Below, piece by piece: positions 1 through 8,783 of a stretch of 64,000 nucleotides of DNA. This DNA is from CAYYFX01 sp964571855 (GTDB lineage: Bacteria > ARS69): assembly GCA_964571855.1 (NCBI GenBank), contig CAZNDO010000001.1:868001-932000 (forward strand), read 5' to 3'. The notes beneath the pieces are model-generated. The model saw nothing but the letters and a program-made list of their open reading frames with translations. It made no database searches and had not been told where the DNA came from. Positions within the stretch are counted from its first letter, which is position 1. Each line of letters begins with the position of its first letter. A program made the translations under genes and the position numbers.

Positions 1-842
1 GCGAGCGTCCGGAGGTGGCGGCCCGAGAGGTCGTAGAGGTCCAGGACGGCGCGGCCCTCCCGCGGGAGCGTGTACCGGATGGCGGTGCCGGCGGAGAACG
101 GGTTCGGGGAGGCGAAGACGTGCAGCGCGTCGCCGGCGGCGCCGGGTGTCCCGCGGGCGCCGGTCGGGGCGATCGCCCCCCACACGTCCCGCGCGTCCAC
201 CCGCGCGAACAGGATGCCGTGCGCCGCGTCGTTCAGGTGGACGCCGTCGCCGCTGTCCCAGGCGCCGTTGATGGTCCCGTCCGCGTTCGCGATCGTCGTC
301 CAGAAGTCGAGGGCCATGTCGCCCCAGCGCGCCAGCGTGGAGTCCCGCATCTCCATGAGGTTCGCGCGCGTGGCGGCCGTGGTGTTGCGCGGCTGCGTCG
401 TGCTGATCCACACGGGGATGCCCGCCGCCGCGGCCAGCATCCCGTCGAAGTTCGCCAGCTGCGTTCCCACGGACCAGCCGTTCATCGCGTCGTTCGACGG
501 GAGGTTGATGAGGATGGCGTCCGCGCCGAGGTCCACTGCCTCGGTGATGTTGCGCGCGGTGTCCGGCGTGGGGCGGCCCGCGGGGGGCACGAAGCCGTCC
601 GGCATGAGGTGGTACGTGGTGTAGCCCGGCCACGCCAGGTTGGTGACGGTGCGCGCGGGGTCCACGGCCTGCGCGGTGTCGCGGAAGCGGTTCACCCACG
701 CGCTGTCGGGGTCCGATGGGCCCATCCCGTACGCGGTGGACGAGCCGAGCACGACCACGTGGGTGCCGCCGGTGGCGGCGGCGGGGGACGCGAAGGCCGG
801 GAGCAACGCAAGAAGACAAACGACAGCGACGGCCGACCTCAT
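1..842 (-). CDS. SGNH/GDSL-type secreted hydrolase, 3' end cut off by window edge
   Basis: The visible part is 280 codons, running off the left edge. It opens with a signal peptide (residues 1 to about 23, hydrophobic core VAVVCLLALLPAFA). SGNH blocks follow: GSST at 33-36, with Ser35 as likely nucleophile in the GDS position; an NLPSND segment in the block III position; and DGVHLND near the end of the catalytic domain, carrying the Asp-x-x-His pair. A C-terminal sorting-type Ig domain then begins (SPNPFSAG, then DLYDLSGR) and is interrupted by the window edge. The ATG at 842 has an AGGAG about 9 bases upstream. Family knowledge suggests an exported esterase or lipase-like hydrolase; the substrate cannot be told. 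It is divergent from the BNR protein to its right. Confidence 0.82.
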   Translation of the reverse strand, partial: MRSAVAVVCLLALLPAFASPAAATGGTHVVVLGSSTAYGMGPSDPDSAWVNRFRDTAQAVDPARTVTNLAWPGYTTYHLMPDGFVPPAGRPTPDTARNITEAVDLGADAILINLPSNDAMNGWSVGTQLANFDGMLAAAAGIPVWISTTQPRNTTAATRANLMEMRDSTLARWGDMALDFWTTIANADGTINGAWDSGDGVHLNDAAHGILFARVDARDVWGAIAPTGARGTPGAAGDALHVFASPNPFSAGTAIRYTLPREGRAVLDLYDLSGRHLRTL

Positions 843-1046
843 CGGAAGGGCTCCTCGTGCTGGGCGAGTGGCACGGCGCCCCCCGGCGACGGGCCGGGCG
901 GTCGCGGGATTCGTGTCCCCAAGGATGCCCGAAAACGCGCCCGCGGCGCAAGCGGGGGTGGCGCAACGCGTTGCCGGCGCGTCACCTGCGGCGCCCGCCG
1001 GTGCCGGCCCCGGCGCTTCCGCCGCGCGATCCCGACCCCGGATGCG

Positions 1047-1052
1047 TATAAT
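1047..1052 (+). promoter_or_regulatory. candidate -10 element (TATAAT) for the BNR exoprotein
   Basis: A perfect TATAAT lies in the otherwise very GC-rich 285-base divergent gap between the SGNH hydrolase and the BNR protein, about 75 bases before the ATG at 1128. No convincing -35 hexamer sits 16-18 bases upstream, so the call rests on the -10 alone. I see no other gene or structure in 843-1127. Confidence 0.35.
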
Positions 1053-1127
1053 CGGAGCCGACATCCCCCCGCATGCGACCCCGGCGCGCGCTCGCCGGCT
1101 CCCGCCCACCCGGATGAGGCGACCCCG

Positions 1128-3791
1128 ATGAACCGACTCCGCGCCCCGCTCGCCGCGACCGCGATCCTCCTGACCGCCGCCTGGACCGCGCGCTTCGACG
1201 CCGCCCTTCCCGTGCCGTCCCCCGTGGAGCGGATGTCCCTCCGCTACGCCGACCGCGAGATGGAGGAGCTGCGCGAAGGGAACACGAAGGAGGAGGGCCA
1301 CATCCTCGAGATGTTCGAGTGGTGGTACGGGCAGCGCGCGTTCCCGAACGCCGAGATCCCGGCGGACGCCTGGGGACGCGCCGTGGCGTACGCGCGCGAG
1401 GCCCTCGCGCCGGAGCGCGCGGACGGCGCCGGGCCGCGCGGCAGCGGCTGGACGTCCATCGGGCCGGACAACATCGGCGGGCGCGTGCTCGCGCTGGCGG
1501 TGGATCCGGCGACGCCGTCGCGCCTGTGGGCGGGCATGGCCGCGGGCGGTCTCTGGCTCTCCACGACGGCGGGAGCCGGCGCCGACGCCTGGGACCTGAT
1601 CGACACGGGCTTCCCCACCGTGTCCGTGAGCACGATCGTGATCGACCCCGCGGACACCGACCGGATGTGGATCGGCACGGGCGAGATCGGGCGGTACAAC
1701 CGCGGCCAGGTGGGCACGCCGGGCGCGCGGTCGGGCTACGGGCTCGGCGTGCTGCGCTCCACGGACGGCGGCGCCACGTGGCTCGCCACCGGGCTCGACT
1801 GGACCTTCGACCAGAACCGGTGCGTGCAGCGGCTGCAGCAGGATCCGGCCACGCCGTCCGTGCTGTGGGCCGCCACCACCGAGGGCGTGTACAAGTCCAC
1901 GGACTCCGGCGCCACGTGGGCGGTGTCGAACGCGGTGCTCATGGCCATGGATCTCGTGGTCGATCCGGGCGCGCCGAACACCGTGTACGCCTCGCACGGC
2001 CAGCTCGGCGTGCCGGACGACACGCAGGCCGGCATCTGGCGCACGACGGACGGCGGATCGTCGTGGGCGCGGCTCGGCGGCGGGCTGCCGACCACGAACT
2101 TCGGCCGCACCGCGCTCACCGCGTACGAGTCCGGCGCGGGGCCCGCGGTGGTGTACGCCGGCGTCTCCAGCTCCACGACGCGGCAGGTGGTGGGCCTGTA
2201 CCGGACCACGAACGGCGGCTCCACGTGGACGCAGCAGTCGTCGCAGAACTGGGCGTCCTCGCAGGCCTGGTACGACAACGTGATCGCGGTGCACCCCAGC
2301 GACGCGAACCTGGTGCTGTGCGCCGGACTGGACATGTGGCGCACCACGAACGGCGGCGGCAACCTCACCGACGTCACCGCGTGGTACCTGGGCTACGACT
2401 TCGTGGTGCCGGCCGGCGGCCCCGAGGGCCCGCCCGACTACATCCACGCGGACTCGCACGCCATCGTGTTCGACCCGACGAACCCGGGCATCGTGTACGT
2501 GGGGACGGACGGCGGCGTCTTCCGGTCCACCGACACCGGCGCGACGTGGGCGGGCCGCAACGGCGGGCTCGTGACCACGCAGTTCTACGCGGGGTTCGCG
2601 AACGGGTACACCACGCAGGACCTGGCGCTCGGCGGCCTGCAGGACAACGGGACGATCAAGTACCTGGGCACGCCGTCCTGGTCCAAGGTGTTCGGCGGCG
2701 ACGGCGGCTGGTGCGCCATCGACCCCACCGACGAGGACGTGCTGTACGAGGAGTACGTGTACGCGAACATGTACAAGAGCACGGACGGCGGGAACAGCTG
2801 GTTCGAGGTGCACGAGTACAACTCGTCGGTGGCGAACTTCATCGCGCCGTTCGTGCTGGCGGAGAGCAGCCCGAACGTGCTCTACGTCGGGCAGCTCGCC
2901 GTGCAGAAGACCACGAACGGCGGGGCGAGCTGGTCCTACACGGGCGGCTCGTCCAACTGGAACGGCACGCCGGTGTGCACGATCGGCGTGTCCTTCACCA
3001 GTCCGGACACGGCGCTGGCGGCCACGGGCTCGTCGTCCGCCACGGCCACGTTCGAGCTGCGCCGCACGGTGAACGGCAGCGTGTGGACGGACGTGACCGC
3101 GGGGCTGCCGAACCGGTACCTCACGGACATCGCGTACGACCCGAACGACAGCCGCGACGTGTGGATCTCGTTCTCCGGATACGGCACGCCGCACGTGTTC
3201 TCGTCCACGGACGCGGGCGCCACCTGGGCGGACCGCACCGCGAACCTGCCCGACATCCCCTGCCAGGCGGTGGTGGTGGACCCGGTGAACCCCGCGCACG
3301 TGTACGTGGGCACGGACCTGAGCGTGTACCGGACCACGGACGGCGGCGCCTCCTGGCACGACTTCAGCGCGGGGATGCCGCCGGCGATGATCACGGATCT
3401 CGTGTTCAAGAAGGACGACCGGCTGCTGCGCTGCGCCACCTTCGGCAACGGCGTGTACGAGCGCGACGTCACGAGCGACCCGACCGGCGCGCCCCAGGTG
3501 GCGGCGGCCGGCGCCGACCTGCGGATGTCCGCCCCGGCGCCGAACCCGTTCCGCACGGGGACGTCGGTGGCCCTCACGCTGCCGCACGCGGCGAACGTGC
3601 GGGCCGTGGTGTACGACGCGGCGGGCCGGCGCGTGCGCACCCTGACGGACGGCGCGCGGACCGCCGGCACGGTGCGGCTGGACTGGGACGGGGCGGACGA
3701 CGCGGGCCGCCGCGTGGCGGCCGGGGCGTACTTCGTGAAGGTGCGCGCGGGGGGCGAGGAGCGGTCGGCGAAGGTGACGCTGCTGCGTTAG
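1128..3791 (+). CDS. secreted BNR/Asp-box (sortilin-like) beta-propeller protein with FlgD-type C-terminal sorting domain
   Basis: The protein is 887 aa if started at the ATG at 1128, which gives a signal peptide (MNRLRAPLAATAILLTAAW). Upstream codons in this frame are shadow sequence. The body is full of Asp-box motifs of the type S-T-D-x-G-x-T-W (for example RSTDGGATW, KSTDSGATW, RTTDGGASW), the signature of VPS10/sortilin-like and sialidase-like propellers. The last 80 residues are the sorting-type domain: APNPFRTG, VVYDAAGRRV, DWDGADDAGRRV, GAYFVKV, ending in KVTLLR. No sialidase catalytic arginine set was identified, so an adhesive or binding exoprotein is as likely as an enzyme. Its stop overlaps the stop of the convergent DUF2442 gene by a few bases. 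Confidence 0.85.
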   Translation: MNRLRAPLAATAILLTAAWTARFDAALPVPSPVERMSLRYADREMEELREGNTKEEGHILEMFEWWYGQRAFPNAEIPADAWGRAVAYAREALAPERADGAGPRGSGWTSIGPDNIGGRVLALAVDPATPSRLWAGMAAGGLWLSTTAGAGADAWDLIDTGFPTVSVSTIVIDPADTDRMWIGTGEIGRYNRGQVGTPGARSGYGLGVLRSTDGGATWLATGLDWTFDQNRCVQRLQQDPATPSVLWAATTEGVYKSTDSGATWAVSNAVLMAMDLVVDPGAPNTVYASHGQLGVPDDTQAGIWRTTDGGSSWARLGGGLPTTNFGRTALTAYESGAGPAVVYAGVSSSTTRQVVGLYRTTNGGSTWTQQSSQNWASSQAWYDNVIAVHPSDANLVLCAGLDMWRTTNGGGNLTDVTAWYLGYDFVVPAGGPEGPPDYIHADSHAIVFDPTNPGIVYVGTDGGVFRSTDTGATWAGRNGGLVTTQFYAGFANGYTTQDLALGGLQDNGTIKYLGTPSWSKVFGGDGGWCAIDPTDEDVLYEEYVYANMYKSTDGGNSWFEVHEYNSSVANFIAPFVLAESSPNVLYVGQLAVQKTTNGGASWSYTGGSSNWNGTPVCTIGVSFTSPDTALAATGSSSATATFELRRTVNGSVWTDVTAGLPNRYLTDIAYDPNDSRDVWISFSGYGTPHVFSSTDAGATWADRTANLPDIPCQAVVVDPVNPAHVYVGTDLSVYRTTDGGASWHDFSAGMPPAMITDLVFKKDDRLLRCATFGNGVYERDVTSDPTGAPQVAAAGADLRMSAPAPNPFRTGTSVALTLPHAANVRAVVYDAAGRRVRTLTDGARTAGTVRLDWDGADDAGRRVAAGAYFVKVRAGGEERSAKVTLLR

Positions 3792-4072
3792 GCCGGGCCG
3801 GCTCCGGGCTCCGCTTCCGCAGGCAGGTCGCGGATGGCCTCCGGCGCGAGGTCCGTTCCGTTCGGCCAACCGACCGTCCCGGTCACGCCGTCCACGCGCA
3901 CGCGCGCGAAGTACGCCGGATCCCGCAGCGGCTCGAAGACGGGGCCGACCAACAGGGGCAGGAGGTTGACGCGCTTGCGCATGCCGTCGCTGAAGCGCAC
4001 GCGCAAGGAGTGTCCGCCGCACGGCCGAACCTCGAGTATCCGGAGGACGTCACGAGATACCACCACGATCAC
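3788..4072 (-). CDS. DUF2442 domain protein
   Basis: A 94-residue protein with GTG start. The central stretch (LRVRFSDGMRKRVNLLPLL, then VFEPLRDPAYFARVRVD, then GTVGWPNGTDLAPEAI) matches the well-known DUF2442 pattern ending in W-P-N-G-x-D-x-x-P. The GTG at 4072 overlaps the TGA of the preceding DUF4160 reading frame (GTGA), so the two were translationally coupled. DUF4160-DUF2442 pairs are common mobile-type gene couples of unknown function, sometimes suggested to be toxin-antitoxin-like; that role is only an inference. The longer open frame upstream is out-of-frame shadow of the partner gene. Confidence 0.75.
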   Translation of the reverse strand: MIVVVSRDVLRILEVRPCGGHSLRVRFSDGMRKRVNLLPLLVGPVFEPLRDPAYFARVRVDGVTGTVGWPNGTDLAPEAIRDLPAEAEPGAGPA

Positions 4073-4329
4073 TCCAGGGGCGGGACGGGAAGCAACGGAA
4101 GACCGCGCCGTGCCCGGCGCCAGTTCCGCGCCAGCGCGTGTGCGTGGAGTGTACTCCACTCGCGCACCATGGCCAGCGCCCGACGGGGCAAGGCGCCCGC
4201 GAGGACCTCTCCATCGGCGACTCGAATCGCGGCCTGGTCGGAGCCGTAGATCGCGTGGAAGTGCGGCGGCTCGTGATCCCGTCAGTAGATGTAGATCGAG
4301 ATGCCGAAGAACTCCGAGATCCGCGGCAA
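4069..4329 (-). pseudogene. DUF4160 domain gene interrupted by an in-frame TGA
   Basis: Reading from a TTG at 4329, the frame gives L-PRISEFFGISIYIY, then TGA (4282-4284), then RDHEPPHFHAIYGSDQAAI and onward through REWSTLHAHALARNW to a stop at 4069. Both sides fit DUF4160, whose N-terminus reads roughly (M)PxISxFxGIxIxxYxxDHxPPHFHAxYG. The stop replaces one residue in the middle of the most conserved block, consistent with a TGG-to-TGA change. The rest is intact and overlaps the DUF2442 start, so the lesion looks recent or is a sequencing error. No clear Shine-Dalgarno precedes the TTG. Confidence 0.7.
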
Positions 4330-4443
4330 TGAGGCCCCCCGGTCTTCCCGGGAACCGGCCTGCGGAGGCGCAAGGCGGCCCGGAGCCGTACGCTGCCGGC
4401 GGGCGCATGTTCGTCAATCCCGCGCGGGAACATCCGGTCCTGT

Positions 4444-4472
4444 TTGACACACCCCGGGGCCGTTGCTAGCCT
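4444..4472 (+). promoter_or_regulatory. sigma70-type promoter for the pspA operon
   Basis: TTGACA at 4444-4449, a 17-base spacer, then TAGCCT at 4467-4472 (T-A-n-n-n-T). The predicted transcript start is near 4479, about 67 bases before the pspA ATG. This is one of the best -35/-10 matches in the window. The gap 4330-4545 contains nothing else recognisable. Confidence 0.5.
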
Positions 4473-4545
4473 GCCGCAAAATCCGTACCAGACGCCGCAC
4501 CCGCTCGCGGCCGAAGGGGCCGTCCTCGACGCGAAGGAGCCTCTC

Positions 4546-5301
4546 ATGTGGAACCGGGTCGCCAACCTCTTCAAGGGCTTCCTCAGCCTCTTCATCTCCG
4601 GCATCGAGCGCGAGAACCCGCGCGCGCTGATCGAGGTGGAGAAGGAGAACCTGCGCAATCAGATCGCCCGGTTCAACGACAACCTCGCCACCCACGCCGG
4701 CTTCTGCGAGCGGCTGCTCCGGCAGGTGAAGAACCTGGAGACGCAGGAGCGTGATCTGGCCGCGAAGGCGGCCGCGAACCTCAAGGTGGGGAACCGCGGC
4801 CCGGCCGCGCAGTACGCGCTGCAGCTCAAGACCGTGAAGGAGCAGCTGGAGGAGAACCGCGCGCAGCTCAAGGCCGCGGAGGAGACCTACACGAAGCTGG
4901 TCCAGGCGCGCGACGTGTCGGTGCGCGATGCGCAGGCGAAGATCGAGAAGCTGAAGCGCATGCTGACCGAGACGGAGATGATGGAGGCGCAGGCCGAGCT
5001 GCAGGAGATGGCCACGGGGATGATCTCGTCCATCGGCGGCGCGGGCGAGACGATCAACCGCGTGGAGGAGTACCTGACCGAGCGGCACGACAAGGCCGCG
5101 GGCCGCGCCCGCGTGGCCGGCTCCACGATGGACACGTCCAAGGTGCAGCTGATGGAGGCCGAGCAGCAGGCGCTCGCGGACCAGGCGCTGAGCGAGTTCG
5201 CCGCCGCGTACGGGCTGGACGTGCCCCCGGCGGAGGCGGCCACGGAGGCGCCCGCGGCACCGCCGCCCGCGCGCGACATGGGACCGGTGAAGGAAGGCTA
5301 G
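4546..5301 (+). CDS. pspA: PspA/IM30 family membrane-stress protein
   Basis: A 251-aa protein when begun at ATG 4546 (MWNRVANLFKGFLSLF), preceded by GAAGGAG at 7-8 bases; the 34 codons upstream are not family-like. The amphipathic N-terminal helix followed by long, nearly continuous coiled coil (residues 20-205, with heptads rich in Glu, Lys, Gln and Leu) and an Ala/Pro-rich tail match PspA/Vipp1/IM30. These proteins polymerise on the inner membrane to maintain it under stress. The motif ERENPRALIE near residue 21 also fits the family. It is the first gene of a five-gene run with an ABC transporter, so here PspA probably works with that transporter rather than with the classical PspBC/PspF partners, none of which is nearby. 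Confidence 0.88.
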   Translation: MWNRVANLFKGFLSLFISGIERENPRALIEVEKENLRNQIARFNDNLATHAGFCERLLRQVKNLETQERDLAAKAAANLKVGNRGPAAQYALQLKTVKEQLEENRAQLKAAEETYTKLVQARDVSVRDAQAKIEKLKRMLTETEMMEAQAELQEMATGMISSIGGAGETINRVEEYLTERHDKAAGRARVAGSTMDTSKVQLMEAEQQALADQALSEFAAAYGLDVPPAEAATEAPAAPPPARDMGPVKEG

Positions 5302-5353
5302 GGACCCGCGGGCGCACGCCGCACGGCGGCCCGACTGACGAGGAGGGAAGACG

Positions 5354-7090
5354 ATGGCCGAGGAGAAAGTCGGACCGACCGCCCTGGGCAAGCTGATCCT
5401 GTTCGTGTTCGTGGCGGCCGCGCTGGCCGGCTCCGCGTACTACTTCCGCGACACGCTCTTCCCGGCCGGCGAGGACGGCCAGCGGCAGGTGAACCTGGAC
5501 GCCTTCAAGGACCAGGCGGGGAAGGTGGAGGCGCCGGACACGAAGGGCATCACCACCGTCAACGAGTACACGTACATCCCGGCGGACAAGCTCCCGCCGG
5601 TGAAGGGCGTCTCGAACTACAAGTGGGACGAGGCGGAGAAGGTGGTGCAGTTCCCGATCAACGTGTGGATCGGCTGGCTCCCCATCGTGGCGGCGAACCA
5701 CGGCTTCGCCCCGAACGAGGAGTCGATCTTCTTCAGGAAGTACGGCTTCAAGGTCAACCTGAAGCTGATCGACGACCCGGTCACCGCGCGGGACGCCTTC
5801 GCCGCCGGCGAGAGCCACATCCTGTGGGGCACGCTGGACATGATCGCGCTGTTCGCGCCGGACCTGATGAAGGATTCGCGCACGGCGCCCCGCGTGTACC
5901 AGCAGATCGACTGGTCCAACGGCGGCGACGGCATCGTCGTGCGCGGCACGGTGAGCACGGTGCGGGACCTCAAGGGCAAGACCGTGGTCTACGCGCAGAA
6001 CAGCCCGTCGCAGTACTTCATCAACAACCTGCTGATCGCGGGCGGCATCCAGCCCTCCGAGGTGAACCACAAGTACACCGCCACCGCGTTCGAGGCGGCG
6101 GCGGCGTTCGTGGCCGACAAGCGGATCGACGCGTGCGTCTCCTGGGCGCCGGACATCTACAACATCCCGGAGAAGGTGGCGGGGACGCGCATCCTCACCA
6201 CCACGTCGGAGGCGAACAAGCTGATCGCGGACGTGTGGGCGGCGCGCGCGGACTTCGCGAAGGACCACCCGGACATCATCAAGGGCCTGGTGGCGGGGAT
6301 CTTCGAGGGGATGGACCAGCTCGGCGACGACGGGTTCAAGGCGCAGGCCTTCCAGTGGATGGCCGAGGGCTACGGCATGCCCGTGGAGGAGGTGCAGGGG
6401 ATGGCGCTGGACGCGCACTCCACGAACTTCGCCGAGAACAAGGACTTCTTCCTGAACGCGAACAGCCCCACGAACTTCGAGCGCACCTGGAAGAACATCA
6501 CCTTCGTGTACCGGGAGCTGGGGCTCATCGCCACGCCGGCCCGCTTCGACGAGGTGCTGGACTTCTCCGTGATCCAGGCCCTGGACGCCGAGGGGCTGTT
6601 CAAGCACCAGAAGGACACGTACGCGTCCACGTTCGCGCCGATGTCGTACTCGAAGGTGTCTGCGGAGGCGCCGATCGTCACGCAGACGATCCGCATCAAC
6701 TTCTACCCCAACTCGTCGAACCTGCGCGAGCCGCAGCACGACGACCTGGGCAACCCGATGCCGGGCACCCTGTACGATCCCACGGTGGACGCCACGCTGG
6801 ACAAGGTGGGGCGCCTGGCCGGGCAGTACGAGCGCGCCGTGATCGCGGTGCTCGGGCACACGGACTCGTCCATGAAGGGGAAGGGCGTGCCGTACGACGA
6901 GGTGCAGAAGCTCTCCGCGGAGCGCGCGAACGCCGTCATGCAGGAGCTGGTGAAGCAGTTCAAGTTCGACCCCAACAAGTTCGTCGTGGAGGGGAAGGCG
7001 TGGGACGAGCCGGCCGATCCGGAGGATCCCCTGAACCACGCGATGAACCGCCGGGTCGAGATCGCGGTGTACCCGCCCGAGGCCAAGTAG
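5354..7090 (+). CDS. membrane-anchored ABC solute-binding protein fused to an OmpA peptidoglycan-binding domain
   Basis: A 578-aa fusion. Residues 14-31 (LILFVFVAAALAGSAYYF) form one N-terminal membrane anchor with no lipobox. Residues about 95-400 resemble NMT1/TauA-type periplasmic binding proteins (PINVWIGWLPIVAANHGF, AAGESHILWGTLD, VRDLKGKTVVYAQNSPSQYF). Residues about 440-578 form an OmpA-like domain (INFYPNSSNL, VLGHTDSS, LSAERANAVMQEL, NRRVEIAV). The SBP half implies uptake or sensing of a small oxoanion- or sulfonate-like ligand, though the ligand cannot be read from sequence. The OmpA half implies tethering to peptidoglycan, giving a receptor fixed to both membrane and wall. Start ATG 5354 has GAGGAGGGAAG upstream. 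The permease gene follows after 4 bases. Confidence 0.85.
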   Translation: MAEEKVGPTALGKLILFVFVAAALAGSAYYFRDTLFPAGEDGQRQVNLDAFKDQAGKVEAPDTKGITTVNEYTYIPADKLPPVKGVSNYKWDEAEKVVQFPINVWIGWLPIVAANHGFAPNEESIFFRKYGFKVNLKLIDDPVTARDAFAAGESHILWGTLDMIALFAPDLMKDSRTAPRVYQQIDWSNGGDGIVVRGTVSTVRDLKGKTVVYAQNSPSQYFINNLLIAGGIQPSEVNHKYTATAFEAAAAFVADKRIDACVSWAPDIYNIPEKVAGTRILTTTSEANKLIADVWAARADFAKDHPDIIKGLVAGIFEGMDQLGDDGFKAQAFQWMAEGYGMPVEEVQGMALDAHSTNFAENKDFFLNANSPTNFERTWKNITFVYRELGLIATPARFDEVLDFSVIQALDAEGLFKHQKDTYASTFAPMSYSKVSAEAPIVTQTIRINFYPNSSNLREPQHDDLGNPMPGTLYDPTVDATLDKVGRLAGQYERAVIAVLGHTDSSMKGKGVPYDEVQKLSAERANAVMQELVKQFKFDPNKFVVEGKAWDEPADPEDPLNHAMNRRVEIAVYPPEAK

Positions 7091-7094
7091 ACGC

Positions 7095-7919
7095 GTGAGC
7101 GGCGCGAAGGCGGGCGGCGGCATGCTGCGCATCCGCGAGCGGATCCCGGCGTGGCAGTCCTGGGCGCTCGGGGCCGTGCCGGTCGCGCTGCTGCTCCTCG
7201 TCTGGACGGTGATGACGTGGGGGAAGGAGGCGGAGAGCCGCCTCATCTCCCCCACGATCCTGCCGAGCCCCCGGGAGGTGCTGCTCTCGTTCCGCGAGCT
7301 GTGGTTCGAGCGGGCCGTGGCGCGGAACCTCCTGGTGTCGTTCGGGCGGGTGGTCGAGGGCTTCGCGCTGGCGGTGGCGGTGGTCTTCCCGCTCGGCGTG
7401 GCCATGGGCGCGTTCACGAAGGTGCGCGCGGCGTTCACGCCCATCTCGGTCTTCGGCGCGTACCTGCCCATCCCCACGCTGGTGCCGCTCACGCTGAGCC
7501 TGTTCGGCACCGGCGAGCTGCAGAAGGTGGTGTTCCTGGCGCTGGCGTTCGGCATCTACCTGCTGCCGCTGATCGCGGCGGCGGTGGAGTCCGTGGAGGA
7601 CACGTACCTCAAGGGCGCGTACACGCTGGGCGCGAGCCGCCGGCAGATCGTGGGGAAGGTGATGCTGCCGATCGCGTGGCCGCAGATCTGGGAGGCGCTG
7701 CGGCTGGGGTTCGGCGTGGGCTGGAGCTACATCCTGCTGGCCGAGATGGTGGACATCGGGAAGGGGTTGGGCGGGATCATCATGACGTCGCAGCGGCGCG
7801 GGCCGCGCGAGCACATCTACCTGGTGCTGGTGCTCATCGTCGTCGTGGCGTTCCTCACCGACAAGGCGTGGATGGCGGCGGGGAAGCGGCTGTTCCCGTG
7901 GAAGGCCGCGCCGCGATGA
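7095..7919 (+). CDS. ABC transporter permease (SsuC/TauC-like)
   Basis: A 274-aa integral membrane protein with GTG start 4 bases after the SBP-OmpA gene. It shows six or so hydrophobic segments and the cytoplasmic EAA-loop signature (GAYTLGASRRQIVGKVMLPIA) typical of binding-protein-dependent permeases. The segment ISPTILPSPREVLLSF near residue 50 is characteristic of the nitrate/sulfonate/taurine permease subfamily. It should form a homodimeric channel with the ATPase encoded next, whose ATG overlaps this gene's TGA. Confidence 0.88.
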   Translation: MSGAKAGGGMLRIRERIPAWQSWALGAVPVALLLLVWTVMTWGKEAESRLISPTILPSPREVLLSFRELWFERAVARNLLVSFGRVVEGFALAVAVVFPLGVAMGAFTKVRAAFTPISVFGAYLPIPTLVPLTLSLFGTGELQKVVFLALAFGIYLLPLIAAAVESVEDTYLKGAYTLGASRRQIVGKVMLPIAWPQIWEALRLGFGVGWSYILLAEMVDIGKGLGGIIMTSQRRGPREHIYLVLVLIVVVAFLTDKAWMAAGKRLFPWKAAPR

Positions 7920-8779
7920 CGGCCCCGGCGGCGGGCGGGGCGGCGGCGAAAGCCGCGGCGGTCCCCGCGGTGGTGGAGTTCCGCGACGTCTCCAAGACGT
8001 TCAACCCCGGCACGCCGCGCGCCTTCACCGCGATCAAGGACGTGACGTTCCGCGTGGAGGACAAGCCGGACTACGGCGAGTTCATCTCCATCGTGGGCCC
8101 GTCGGGCTGCGGGAAGTCCACCATCCTGAACCTGATCCAGGGCTTCGACGACGTGTACCCGCCCACCACCGGCGACGTGCTGGTGCGGGACCGGAAGGTG
8201 GAGGGTCCCGGCCGGGACCGCGGCATGATCTTCCAGAAGTACAGCTCGTTCCCGCACCGCACGGTGCTGCAGAACGTGACGCTCGGCCTGGAGATCAACC
8301 ATGCGGAGCTGGGGATGTCGGCATCCGCGCGGGAGGACCTGGCCGCGACGTGGCTGAAGAAGGTGGGGCTGCACGGCCACGAGCACAAGTACCCCGGCCA
8401 GCTCTCGGGCGGGCAGCAGCAGCGCGTGGCCATCGCGCGCACGCTGGTGCTGAAGCCGCGCATCATCCTCATGGACGAGCCCTTCTCGGCGCTGGACGAG
8501 CCCACGCGGTGCGACATGCAGCGGCTCATCATGGAGCTGTGGCACGAGGTGCAGGCCACGGTGTTCCTGGTGACGCACTCGCTGATCGAGGCCGTGTACC
8601 TGGGGGATCGCGTGTGGATCATCACGCGCGCGCCGGGGCGGATCGGCCGGGAGTTCGCGGACATCATCCCGCCCACGCGGGACGCGGACCCGCTGGCCGT
8701 GCAGGAGTCGCCGCCGTTCAAGGCGGCGGTGGCCGAGGTGGGCGAGGCGTTCCGCGCGCTCGAAGCGCAGCGGGGGTGA
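7916..8779 (+). CDS. ABC transporter ATP-binding protein (SsuB/TauB-like)
   Basis: A 287-aa ATPase with all canonical motifs: Walker A GPSGCGKST, Q-loop FQKYSSFP, signature LSGGQQQR, Walker B IILMDEP, D-loop SALD and switch VTHS. The ATG overlaps the permease stop as ATGA, so the two are translationally coupled. The first 25 residues are an Ala-rich extension ahead of the usual VVEFRDVSKTF start. It energises import by the SBP-OmpA/permease system in the PspA operon. Confidence 0.92.
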   Translation: MTAPAAGGAAAKAAAVPAVVEFRDVSKTFNPGTPRAFTAIKDVTFRVEDKPDYGEFISIVGPSGCGKSTILNLIQGFDDVYPPTTGDVLVRDRKVEGPGRDRGMIFQKYSSFPHRTVLQNVTLGLEINHAELGMSASAREDLAATWLKKVGLHGHEHKYPGQLSGGQQQRVAIARTLVLKPRIILMDEPFSALDEPTRCDMQRLIMELWHEVQATVFLVTHSLIEAVYLGDRVWIITRAPGRIGREFADIIPPTRDADPLAVQESPPFKAAVAEVGEAFRALEAQRG

Positions 8780-8783
8780 CGCC

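Noticed and set aside
4282..4284. TGA as selenocysteine or Trp codon in DUF4160
   Set aside because: No selenocysteine insertion element is evident and the family does not use Sec; TGA ends many normal genes here, so reassignment is not supported.
5054..7555. Minus-strand open frame opposite the SBP-OmpA and permease genes
   Set aside because: His/Arg/Leu-rich shadow typical of GC-rich DNA; the + strand frames hold clear family motifs.
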